From: Chromatiales bacterium
Lineage (GTDB): Bacteria > Pseudomonadota > Gammaproteobacteria > UBA6429 > Thiohalophilaceae
DNA length: 5,569 nucleotides
Assembly: GCA_024641465.1 (NCBI GenBank)
Contig: JAHEDB010000177.1
Coordinates: 1-5,569 of the forward strand
Reading direction: 5' to 3'
Each line of letters starts with the position of its first letter. Position 1 is the first letter of the stretch. Both the position numbers and the translations under genes were made by a program. Below the pieces are notes generated by a model. That model saw only the letters and a program-made list of their open reading frames with translations. It made no database searches and was not told where the DNA came from. Below are positions 1 through 5,569 of the stretch, piece after piece.

Positions 1-70
1 CGGCAAACACCGATGTAAAAACACCAAACAACAGCAACACACTGGATAACAACGGGATAATAATGCGCAT
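1..70 (-). CDS. Partial N-terminus of a secreted or envelope protein (signal peptide only)
   Basis: Reading leftward from an ATG at 70-68, the frame stays open to the left edge for 23 codons. The peptide begins MRIIIPLL and ends SVFA. It has one early arginine, a hydrophobic core rich in Leu, Ile and Val (residues 3-18), and a small-residue end in which V-F-A matches a signal peptidase I -3/-1 pattern, so cleavage after residue 23 is plausible. A weak Shine-Dalgarno core (CAGG on the minus strand, plus positions 81-84) lies 10 nt upstream of the start. The mature protein is not visible, so its function cannot be named. It could be periplasmic, outer-membrane or a lipoprotein-like product, although no lipobox cysteine is seen. 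It diverges from the export operon on the right and shares its control region, so co-regulation or a shared pathway is possible but unproven. Confidence 0.62.
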   Translation of the reverse strand, partial: MRIIIPLLSSVLLLFGVFTSVFA

Positions 71-71
71 C

Positions 72-82
72 GGTTTACAACC
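72..82. promoter_or_regulatory. Dyad GGTT-N3-AACC, copy 1 (next to the leftward start codon)
   Basis: GGTTTACAACC is a perfect 4+4 inverted repeat with a 3-base centre. It ends 1 bp from the start codon of the leftward gene and overlaps that gene's weak Shine-Dalgarno, so a bound protein here, or a small RNA hairpin, could affect expression. The same pattern recurs at 340-350 and, with one mismatch, at 287-297. Its role as an operator is inference. Confidence 0.3.
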
Positions 83-110
83 TGTCAGAAATGATAGTCA
101 GCGGTCGACC

Positions 111-140
111 ACTATAGCCTGTTGCCGACCAGAAATTGAA
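111..140 (-). promoter_or_regulatory. Candidate sigma70 promoter for the leftward gene
   Basis: On the minus strand a TATAGT box (plus 111-116, 5 of 6 matches to TATAAT) is preceded, after an 18-bp spacer, by TTCAAT (plus 135-140, 3 of 6 matches to TTGACA). Transcription would begin near plus 104 and leave a leader of about 35 nt before the ATG at 70. The -35 box is weak, so this is only a candidate. Confidence 0.3.
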
Positions 141-177
141 TGTGCTTTTCTACCTTACTCCGCGCTTCGGTACAAGC

Positions 178-207
178 TGCACTATCGTCCACCGAACACT
201 ATATAAC
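178..207 (+). promoter_or_regulatory. Candidate sigma70 promoter for the export operon
   Basis: TATAAC at 202-207 matches TATAAT at 5 of 6 positions. TGCACT at 178-183 matches the -35 consensus at 3 of 6, with an 18-bp spacer. It would give a leader of about 170 nt before the first gene. A second -10-like box, TATAGT at 327-332, has no acceptable -35 partner. Evidence is weak. Confidence 0.22.
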
Positions 208-286
208 CTACTGTTCTTACTGACTAATTCAGGCTAAAAGGCACAACATCCGCATTCACCCGACCGCGGCAAAAGTAAAGTTTCGA

Positions 287-297
287 CGTTTAGAACC
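287..297. promoter_or_regulatory. Dyad GGTT-N3-AACC, copy 2 (one mismatch)
   Basis: CGTTTAGAACC matches the GGTT-N3-AACC pattern at 7 of 8 defined positions. It begins 53 bp upstream of copy 3, close to five turns of B-DNA, so the two sites would lie on the same face of the helix. Operator function is inferred. Confidence 0.22.
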
Positions 298-338
298 GAC
301 AATATGTATGAGTATCAAACGACATATATAGTATGCCT

Positions 339-351
339 GGGTTCTGAACCC
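339..351. promoter_or_regulatory. Dyad GGTT-N3-AACC, copy 3 (extended perfect palindrome)
   Basis: GGGTTCTGAACCC is a perfect 6+6 inverted repeat around a central T, 31 bp upstream of the first start codon of the operon. As RNA it could form a short stem (CTGGGT with ACCCGG around a 5-nt loop), but no U-tract follows, so it is not a terminator. It may be an operator shared with copies 1 and 2, or a 5'-leader hairpin. Confidence 0.33.
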
Positions 352-374
352 GGCGACTGAGCTACATTCAACCC

Positions 375-382
375 AAGAAAAG
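375..382 (+). promoter_or_regulatory. Purine-rich ribosome binding site that bears on the start choice
   Basis: AAGAAAAG directly abuts the ATG at 383, which is too close for normal initiation there, but lies 6 nt from a second in-frame ATG at 389. The spacing therefore favours initiation at 389, giving a protein starting MATFKL, two residues shorter. Confidence 0.4.
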
Positions 383-1828
383 ATGACCATGGCAACCTTT
401 AAACTACGCGCAGTAACGCCAGACAACTCAAACGACCATGCAAGCGGCGCCAATACCGCAGCGCTTCAGTCGCACGAGCGGGTCATTATCGAGCTGATTG
501 CCGCCAGTCTGGAACAAAAAAGTTTTCTGGCCGTCACCACTGCCCTGGTCAATGAACTGGCCGGCCACCTCAAATGCGACCGTGTCAGCCTCATGCTCAG
601 CAAGGCCGGTCGGGGCGGCCCCCAGGCCATTTCCCACAGCGCGGGGATCAATCCCGATTCGAAGGTGATACAGCGTATCACCGCCGCCATGGACGAGGCC
701 CTGGATCAAAAAACCGCCATCATCTTTCCTGACAGCAAAGACGATAGCCTGCTGATTACCACCGCCCATGCGCAACTGGCCAATGCCGAATCACGTAAGG
801 CGATCTGTACCGTTCTCTTGACCCATATGCATGAGATCATTGGCGCCGTTACCCTGGAGCGTCCGGCGGATCAACCCTTCGATGAACAGACGGTGTTTTT
901 CTGCCAGCGCCTGGCCCTGCTGGTCGGGCCGCTGTTGTTGCTCAAATATCAGGAAGAATACTGGCTGGTTGAACGTTGCCTGGGTGTGGTCAAAAACCAG
1001 TGGCGACGCCTTATCGCACACGGCCAATATACCGAGAAGGCACTGTATGGCCTGGCGCTACTGGTGCTGCTGGTGCTGATCTTTGCCAATGGCACCTACC
1101 GTGTTAAGGGCGATGCCATCCTCGAGGGTAAGGTACAGCGCATGATCACCTCCCCCATCGACGGTTTTATCGCCGAGGTACACGTGCGTGCCGGTGATAT
1201 CGTCAAGGCCGGACAGGTCATGGCCGGGCTGGATGATCGGGAACTGCAACTGCAGAAACTCAAGTTGCAGGGAGAATATGACAGCAACCAGCGCGAATAC
1301 CGTGATGCCCGCGCCAAGTATGACCTGACCCAGGTGAGTATCCTCAGCGCCAAAATGCAACAGGCCAGGGCGCAACTCGAAATCATCGACGAACAACTCA
1401 AACGTCTGGTGATGACTGCGCCGTTTGATGGAGTGGTGGTCGAGGGTAATCTGCAACAGGCCCTCGGCTCGCCGGTCGAGCGCGGCCAGGTCCTGCTCAA
1501 GCTCGCCCCGCTGGACGATTATCGAATCATCCTCAAGGTCGATGACCGCGATATCGCCCACGTCAACACCCGCCAGACCGGCATGCTGACCCTTGCCAGT
1601 CTGCCCGGTGAGACGATGCGCATCACCATCAAAAGCATCACCCCGGTCTCGATCGCCGAGGACGGCCGGAATTACTTCAAGGTCGAGGCGCAAGTGGAAC
1701 AAAAGAACAACCTGGTACGACCGGGGATGCACGGTATCGCCAAGATAGAAGTGGGTGACAGAAAGCTGGCCTGGATCTGGTTCCATCGATTTACAGACTG
1801 GTTACGCTACCAGCTTTGGTCGCTATAA
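383..1828 (+). CDS. GAF domain-containing HlyD-family periplasmic adaptor protein
   Basis: A 481-residue membrane-anchored adaptor (membrane fusion protein) with a cytosolic sensor domain. After a polar N-terminus (1-30), residues about 33-185 look like a GAF domain: a helix-rich start, then KCDRVSLML (64-72) and the strand IIGAVTLER (152-160). One membrane span covers about 219-235 (ALYGLALLVLLVLIFA). The periplasmic part follows: lipoyl half-motif 249-283 (ITSPIDGFIAEVHVRAGD, positions 255-272), a coiled-coil hairpin 284-342, second lipoyl half 343-374 (MTAPFDGVVVEGN), and a beta-barrel region about 378-456 ending RPGMHGIAKIEV. The C-terminal tail 461-481 is rich in Trp and hydrophobic residues. 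HlyD-family adaptors link inner-membrane transporters to outer-membrane channels; a GAF domain on one is unusual and suggests ligand-gated or signalling control (inference). The start is ATG 383, though ATG 389 has better spacing from the ribosome binding site. It is the first gene of the operon, 16 bp before the next. Confidence 0.9.
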   Translation: MTMATFKLRAVTPDNSNDHASGANTAALQSHERVIIELIAASLEQKSFLAVTTALVNELAGHLKCDRVSLMLSKAGRGGPQAISHSAGINPDSKVIQRITAAMDEALDQKTAIIFPDSKDDSLLITTAHAQLANAESRKAICTVLLTHMHEIIGAVTLERPADQPFDEQTVFFCQRLALLVGPLLLLKYQEEYWLVERCLGVVKNQWRRLIAHGQYTEKALYGLALLVLLVLIFANGTYRVKGDAILEGKVQRMITSPIDGFIAEVHVRAGDIVKAGQVMAGLDDRELQLQKLKLQGEYDSNQREYRDARAKYDLTQVSILSAKMQQARAQLEIIDEQLKRLVMTAPFDGVVVEGNLQQALGSPVERGQVLLKLAPLDDYRIILKVDDRDIAHVNTRQTGMLTLASLPGETMRITIKSITPVSIAEDGRNYFKVEAQVEQKNNLVRPGMHGIAKIEVGDRKLAWIWFHRFTDWLRYQLWSL

Positions 1829-1844
1829 ATAGCCGAGCCCATCC

Positions 1845-3989
1845 ATGCCCGCCATCAACAACAGTCCAGCCTGGTACCGTGTAGCCGACATCAGGCCTCG
1901 TCTACAGGATCACATTACCGTCAACCGGCATGAATACCGGCGCCATGCCTGGTTTATCCTGACCGACCGGCACAACGGCCGTTCACATCGATTTAATGCC
2001 ACCGCCTGGTTCGTGATCAGCTGCATGGACGGACAACGCGACCTGCGGGAAATTCATACCATCGTCAACACCCGCTTCGCCGATACGGCGCCAAGTCAGG
2101 ATGAACTGATTGGCCTGCTGGGCAAGCTGTATCTGGCCGGTTTGATCCAGACCGACAAGGTGCCGGACATCGATGAATTAAGTCAGCGCACCGAGCTGTC
2201 ACGCCGCAAAAAACTCCAGCAATATTTTATGAATCCGATGTCCATGCGCCTACCGTTATGGAATCCGGATCATTTTCTGGATCGCGCGCTACATTACATC
2301 AAGCCGATTTTTAACCGGCGGGTATTCCATGCCTGGCTGGCGCTGATGGTGATCGCGCTGATGCTGACCGTTATTCACTGGCCCGAATTGTCCAGCGCCG
2401 CCCGGCTGCATGCCTTTACAACGCAAAACATGCTGTTGTTTGTCTTGCTCTATCCGATCATCAAATTACTGCACGAACTGGGGCATGCCTTTGCGATCAA
2501 ACGCCATGGCGGTGAAGTCACCGAGATGGGCATCATGCTGATGGTGTTTGTCCCCATCCCCTATGTCAATGCCTATAGCGCCCTGGCCCTTGCCGATAAA
2601 CACCAGCGCATCCTGGTCAGCGCCATGGGTATCATGGTCGAGACCACCCTGGCGGCCATCGCCCTGTTGATCTGGTTGAATATCGACGAGGGGACGTTGC
2701 GGAATCTGTGTCTGGGTGTGATGTTGATCGGCGGTATCTCGACATTCCTGATCAATGGTAACCCGCTGATGAAGTATGACGGTTACCATATTCTGGCCGA
2801 TGCCATCGAAGCCCCCAATCTGGCGACCCGCGCCAAAAAATACCTGTCATTCAAGATCCATCAGTGGTTGTTCAAGATCGAAAAACCCGATAACGGTATT
2901 ACCGATGACAATGAACGTATCTGGTTTTTCATTTACGCGATCGGCGCCTTTGTCTATCGCATCACCATTATGCTGTATATCCTGGGGATGGTGCTGGATC
3001 GGTTTTTTGCCGTGGGGGTGATGCTGGCAGGCTGGATGCTCATCATCCAGGTCATTCGGCCAGGCCTGGCCTATTTCAGGCAACTGTTCAGTTCGCCGCA
3101 GGTCGCGCCACACCGGCAGCGGGTCTACGGCGTGTTTGGCGGCCTCGGCCTGCTTGTCCTGTTAACCGTGTTCATCATCCCGGCGCCGCAGACCAGCGCC
3201 ACCCAGGGGATCATCTGGCTGGCGGAAGAAATGCAGATCAAGGCCCAGTCTCCCGGCTTTATTCGCACCCTGCACGCAGAAAACAATCATGCCGTTCATC
3301 AGGGGGATGTGCTGATCGTCACGGAAGACCCCCTGCTGATCGGTCGGATCAAGGTGCTGGAGGCCAAGCTCAGTGAACTACAGGTCAAACACACCGCCAA
3401 GCGGGGCCAACACCTCGAGTCCGAACAATTCAAACAGGATATCGCCAATGCCGAGGCGGAACTCGCCCTCAACAAACAACGCCTGTCGGCACTGACCATC
3501 CGCAGCCCGGCGAGTGGCAATCTGATCATCCCCGATTATCTGGACCTGCCCGGCCAGTTTGTACAACAGGGACAGCTGCTCGGTTTTATCCTTGAGCCAC
3601 AACACATCGTGGCGCAGATCATCATCGCCGAGCAGGACATCGCCCTGTTCAACCAGCAGAATTCCGAGTTTGAGATCCGCCCCGTCAGTCAGCCGGATAA
3701 AGTCATCACGGCCCGTTTTAAACAACTCATCCCCGAAGCGATCCGCCAGTTACCCTCCGCCGCCCTCGGTATCCGCGGCGGCGGTCCGATCCTGGTCGAC
3801 CCGGCTGACCCAGCCGGTCGCAAGACCATCGATAAGGTTTTTCAACTGGAGTTGGCCCTGCCCGCCAATGAGGCCGCCAGTTTTATCGGCAGCCGGGTGT
3901 ATGTGCGGATCCGCCATGGCAGCCAGCCCCTGGCCAGCCAATGGGGCCGTTCCCTGAAACAGCTTTTCCTCGGACGCTTCAATGCCTGA
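1845..3989 (+). CDS. PqqD-like / M50 site-2 protease / HlyD-like adaptor fusion membrane protein
   Basis: A 714-residue fusion. Residues about 15-105 resemble a PqqD-type winged-helix domain (DRHNGRSHRFNATAWFVI, 41-58; LLGKLYLAGLIQTD, 91-104), a fold that binds leader peptides in RiPP pathways. Residues about 160-445 form a polytopic M50 zinc metalloprotease with the HELGH motif at 210-214 (His210, Glu211, His214) and a second ligand motif NPLMKYDGYH at 306-315 (Asp312), so the catalytic residues appear intact. Hydrophobic segments lie near 161-178, 193-208, 226-245, 257-279, 284-303, 359-382, 386-405 and 427-445. After the last span comes a periplasmic adaptor-like part: lipoyl half 455-497, coiled coil 498-548, lipoyl half 550-584 (IRSPASGNLIIPDYLDLPG), and a beta-barrel region 585-690 with a Gly-rich loop (GIRGGGPILVDP, 642-653). 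The family is normally annotated as M50 peptidase or PqqD-family protein. The Shine-Dalgarno is weak (GAG, 7 nt upstream). The job is probably substrate recognition, processing or conduit formation in export (inference). The gene overlaps the SecA-like gene by 8 bp. Confidence 0.92.
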   Translation: MPAINNSPAWYRVADIRPRLQDHITVNRHEYRRHAWFILTDRHNGRSHRFNATAWFVISCMDGQRDLREIHTIVNTRFADTAPSQDELIGLLGKLYLAGLIQTDKVPDIDELSQRTELSRRKKLQQYFMNPMSMRLPLWNPDHFLDRALHYIKPIFNRRVFHAWLALMVIALMLTVIHWPELSSAARLHAFTTQNMLLFVLLYPIIKLLHELGHAFAIKRHGGEVTEMGIMLMVFVPIPYVNAYSALALADKHQRILVSAMGIMVETTLAAIALLIWLNIDEGTLRNLCLGVMLIGGISTFLINGNPLMKYDGYHILADAIEAPNLATRAKKYLSFKIHQWLFKIEKPDNGITDDNERIWFFIYAIGAFVYRITIMLYILGMVLDRFFAVGVMLAGWMLIIQVIRPGLAYFRQLFSSPQVAPHRQRVYGVFGGLGLLVLLTVFIIPAPQTSATQGIIWLAEEMQIKAQSPGFIRTLHAENNHAVHQGDVLIVTEDPLLIGRIKVLEAKLSELQVKHTAKRGQHLESEQFKQDIANAEAELALNKQRLSALTIRSPASGNLIIPDYLDLPGQFVQQGQLLGFILEPQHIVAQIIIAEQDIALFNQQNSEFEIRPVSQPDKVITARFKQLIPEAIRQLPSAALGIRGGGPILVDPADPAGRKTIDKVFQLELALPANEAASFIGSRVYVRIRHGSQPLASQWGRSLKQLFLGRFNA

Positions 3990-5569
3990 TATCCCCTTCA
4001 CCGCCAGCCTGTCGCTCGACGCCTATCCGGAGCGCAATGAAATCAACCATAACTGGTTTGATGAAACCGTTGCCGGGGCGCTTGGTCGACTGCGCACCCG
4101 ACTCGGCCTGCACCGCGCGAAGTTTATTCAATTCCACCAGCAATTGACTGAACAGCTCAAGAAGCTCAAAGCCATGGACAGTACGGAATATGCCGAACAA
4201 ATTGCCAGGCTCCGCTACGCCATGATGCGCGATGGCCTGACCGAAGAACACATCACCCGCAGCTTCGCCCTGGTTTATTACTCCATAGTCAGCAGCCTCA
4301 GGATTAAACCTTACAACGTACAAATCATGGCCGGTTGGGTCATGATGCAGGGCATGCTGGCAGAAATGGAAACCGGTGAAGGCAAGACCCTCAGTGCGAC
4401 CTTCCCGGCCTGCACCGCTGCCCTGGCGAAAATACCCGTACATATTATCACCGCCAATGATTACTTGGCCAAACGTGACGCCAGGCTGATGCAGCCAGTT
4501 TATCAGGCGCTTGGACTGAGCGTTGGCGTGGTAGTCGGTGGCATGACGGAGGCCGAACGGCGTGCGGCCTATGACTGTGATGTGGTCTATTGCACCAGCA
4601 AACAACTGGCCCTCGATTATCTGCGCGACCGGCTGAAGCAGGGCTTGCAAAACAAACCCCTGCGCCGCCAATTACAGCAGCAGATCGACCAGACCGAATC
4701 GCCCGAACGATTACCCTTATTGCGCGGCCTTTGCTATGCGATTGTCGATGAGGCCGACAGTGTGTTGATCGATGATGCCCGCGTGCCGCTGATCCTCGCC
4801 CGTGAAGGGGCGGATAAAGACAGCCTGGCCGTCTACTATCAGTCTCTGGCCATGGCCGGCCTGCTGACAGAAGGCCAGGATTTTCACATCACAGCGACCG
4901 AACCCAGGCTGACACTGACTGAACAGGGCCAACAACGCCTGGGCGAACTGAACAGCGAATCCAACACCGGCTGGTCGATGACCGACGCAGAGCAACTGGT
5001 GTTACTCGCACTGCGTGCCCTGCATCTGTTAGAACGCAACAAACACTATCTGGTGAAAGATAAAACCATCCAGATCATCGACGAAAGTACCGGCCGCACG
5101 GTAGCCGACCGCAGTTGGCAAAAGGGGCTGCAACAACTGGTCGAATGTAAGGAAGACTGCGCCCTCAGCAGTGAAAAGACCGTGCTCGCCCGTATCAGTT
5201 TCCAGCGTTTCTTTCACCGTTATCTGCACCTGGCCGGGATGTCCGGTACGGCCCGTGAAGTCGCAGCTGAATTGCAAAAGATTTATGAGCTGGAAGTCGT
5301 CACCATCCCGACGCGAAAACCCAATCGGCGCAAAATGCTACCCGAGCGCGTCTATCCTCATGCCGCCGCCAAGTGGCAGATCTGCGTCAAGCGTATCAAA
5401 CAAATCCATCAAAAAGGCCGTCCCATCCTGGTGGGGACTCGCACGATTAAAGACTCAGAATACCTAAGTCTGTTACTGCATAAGGCGCAATTACCCCATC
5501 AAATCCTCAACGCCCGTCAGGACGAACAGGAGGCGAAAATCATCGCCCATGCCGGCAAACTGGGACAAA
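3982..5569 (+). CDS. SecA-like accessory preprotein translocase ATPase (3' end cut off by the window)
   Basis: 529 codons are visible, with no stop before the edge; E. coli SecA has 901 residues. Motifs in order: Q-motif-like region KPYNVQIMAGWVM (109-121); Walker A TGEGKT (131-136, Lys135); TANDYLAKRD (157-166); YCTSKQLALDYLRD (203-216); Walker B DEAD (256-259) followed by SVLIDDARVPLIL; a preprotein cross-linking domain, about 275-390, closing with IIDESTGRT (365-373) and LVECKE (386-391); motif III LAGMSGTA (417-424); and the start of the second nucleotide-binding domain, PILVGTRTIKDSE (481-493). The sequence stops just before the expected ATNMAGRGTD motif. SecA uses ATP to drive preproteins through the inner membrane. 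This copy differs from housekeeping SecA: DEAD instead of DEVD, TSKQLALDYLRDR where E. coli has TNNEYGFDYLRDN, and about 20 extra residues before Walker B (217-255). The start overlaps the previous stop as ATGCCTGA, implying translational coupling. Its place in an adaptor and protease operon points to a dedicated, SecA2-like role (inference). Confidence 0.93.
   Translation, partial: MPDIPFTASLSLDAYPERNEINHNWFDETVAGALGRLRTRLGLHRAKFIQFHQQLTEQLKKLKAMDSTEYAEQIARLRYAMMRDGLTEEHITRSFALVYYSIVSSLRIKPYNVQIMAGWVMMQGMLAEMETGEGKTLSATFPACTAALAKIPVHIITANDYLAKRDARLMQPVYQALGLSVGVVVGGMTEAERRAAYDCDVVYCTSKQLALDYLRDRLKQGLQNKPLRRQLQQQIDQTESPERLPLLRGLCYAIVDEADSVLIDDARVPLILAREGADKDSLAVYYQSLAMAGLLTEGQDFHITATEPRLTLTEQGQQRLGELNSESNTGWSMTDAEQLVLLALRALHLLERNKHYLVKDKTIQIIDESTGRTVADRSWQKGLQQLVECKEDCALSSEKTVLARISFQRFFHRYLHLAGMSGTAREVAAELQKIYELEVVTIPTRKPNRRKMLPERVYPHAAAKWQICVKRIKQIHQKGRPILVGTRTIKDSEYLSLLLHKAQLPHQILNARQDEQEAKIIAHAGKLGQ

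Larger units (their letters stand above)
71..382. other. Divergent intergenic control region
   Basis: These 312 bp lie between the leftward signal-peptide gene and the rightward export operon. I see no convincing gene here. The region is visibly richer in A and T than the flanking genes, especially at 196-240 and 300-335, as expected for promoters. It contains weak promoter-like boxes on both strands, a GG-N10-GC match at 240-253, and three GGTT-N3-AACC dyads. No Rho-independent terminator is seen, as expected between divergent genes. Confidence 0.8.

Noticed and set aside
103..110. Palindrome GGTCGACC
   Set aside because: A single 8-bp palindrome with no second copy or context; expected by chance.
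339..351. Hairpin considered as a terminator or attenuator
   Set aside because: No run of T follows it and the stem is short; it sits just ahead of a gene that must be transcribed.
331..375. tRNA-like look on the minus strand (TAGCTCAGT followed by GGGTTCAGAACCC)
   Set aside because: The D-arm-like and T-arm-like words are only a few bases apart, with no acceptor stem or anticodon arm, so it is not a tRNA. The GGGTTC/GAACCC part is better described as a dyad.
1058..1786. Long open frame on the minus strand (242 codons) opposite the GAF-HlyD gene
   Set aside because: It lies fully antisense to a gene with clear domains, and its product is low-complexity with no recognisable motif; it is a codon-bias shadow.
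383..3989. Ordinary type I secretion operon
   Set aside because: No ABC transporter (no ABC signature motif) or outer-membrane factor is encoded in the window; the only nucleotide-binding protein has SecA motifs.
3979..4671. Minus-strand open frame of 230 codons opposite the start of the SecA-like gene
   Set aside because: The plus strand here encodes Walker A and other SecA motifs; the antisense product has no family features.
3982..5569. Housekeeping secA
   Set aside because: Motif differences, an insertion before Walker B, and an operon with adaptor and protease genes all argue for an accessory paralogue, although the rest of the genome is not visible.

Overview
The window looks like a chromosomal segment of a Gram-negative bacterium, probably a gammaproteobacterium. 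The codon use is moderately GC-rich, the periplasmic adaptor domains imply a double membrane, and the SecA-like protein aligns easily with E. coli SecA from memory. No taxon can be fixed from the sequence alone.

Layout. Bases 1-70 hold the first 23 codons of a leftward gene whose visible product is a clear signal peptide. Bases 71-382 are a divergent, AT-richer control region. It contains weak promoter-like boxes and three copies (two perfect, one with a single mismatch) of an 11-bp dyad GGTT-N3-AACC. From 383 to the right edge there is a tight rightward operon of three genes: (1) a GAF domain, one membrane span, then a HlyD-type periplasmic adaptor (383-1828); (2) a fusion of a PqqD-like domain, an M50 site-2-protease-type membrane metalloprotease and a second HlyD-like adaptor (1845-3989); (3) a SecA-like preprotein translocase ATPase (3982 to the edge, 529 codons seen, C-terminal part cut off). 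Genes 1 and 2 are 16 bp apart. Genes 2 and 3 overlap by 8 bp.

How they may work together (inference). The set reads as a dedicated export or surface-display machine. A cytosolic SecA-type motor would energise transport. The PqqD-like domain could recognise a substrate or leader peptide, and the intramembrane protease could process or gate. Two membrane-anchored adaptors could form a periplasmic conduit, with the GAF domain giving it a cytosolic sensory input. No ABC or RND inner-membrane pump and no outer-membrane channel is encoded in the window, so SecA plus the M50 membrane protein appear to take the place the ABC transporter holds in type I secretion. The substrate and any outer-membrane partner lie outside the window. 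The M50-PqqD-HlyD and SecA families are individually recognisable, but their combined function is, to my knowledge, poorly described.
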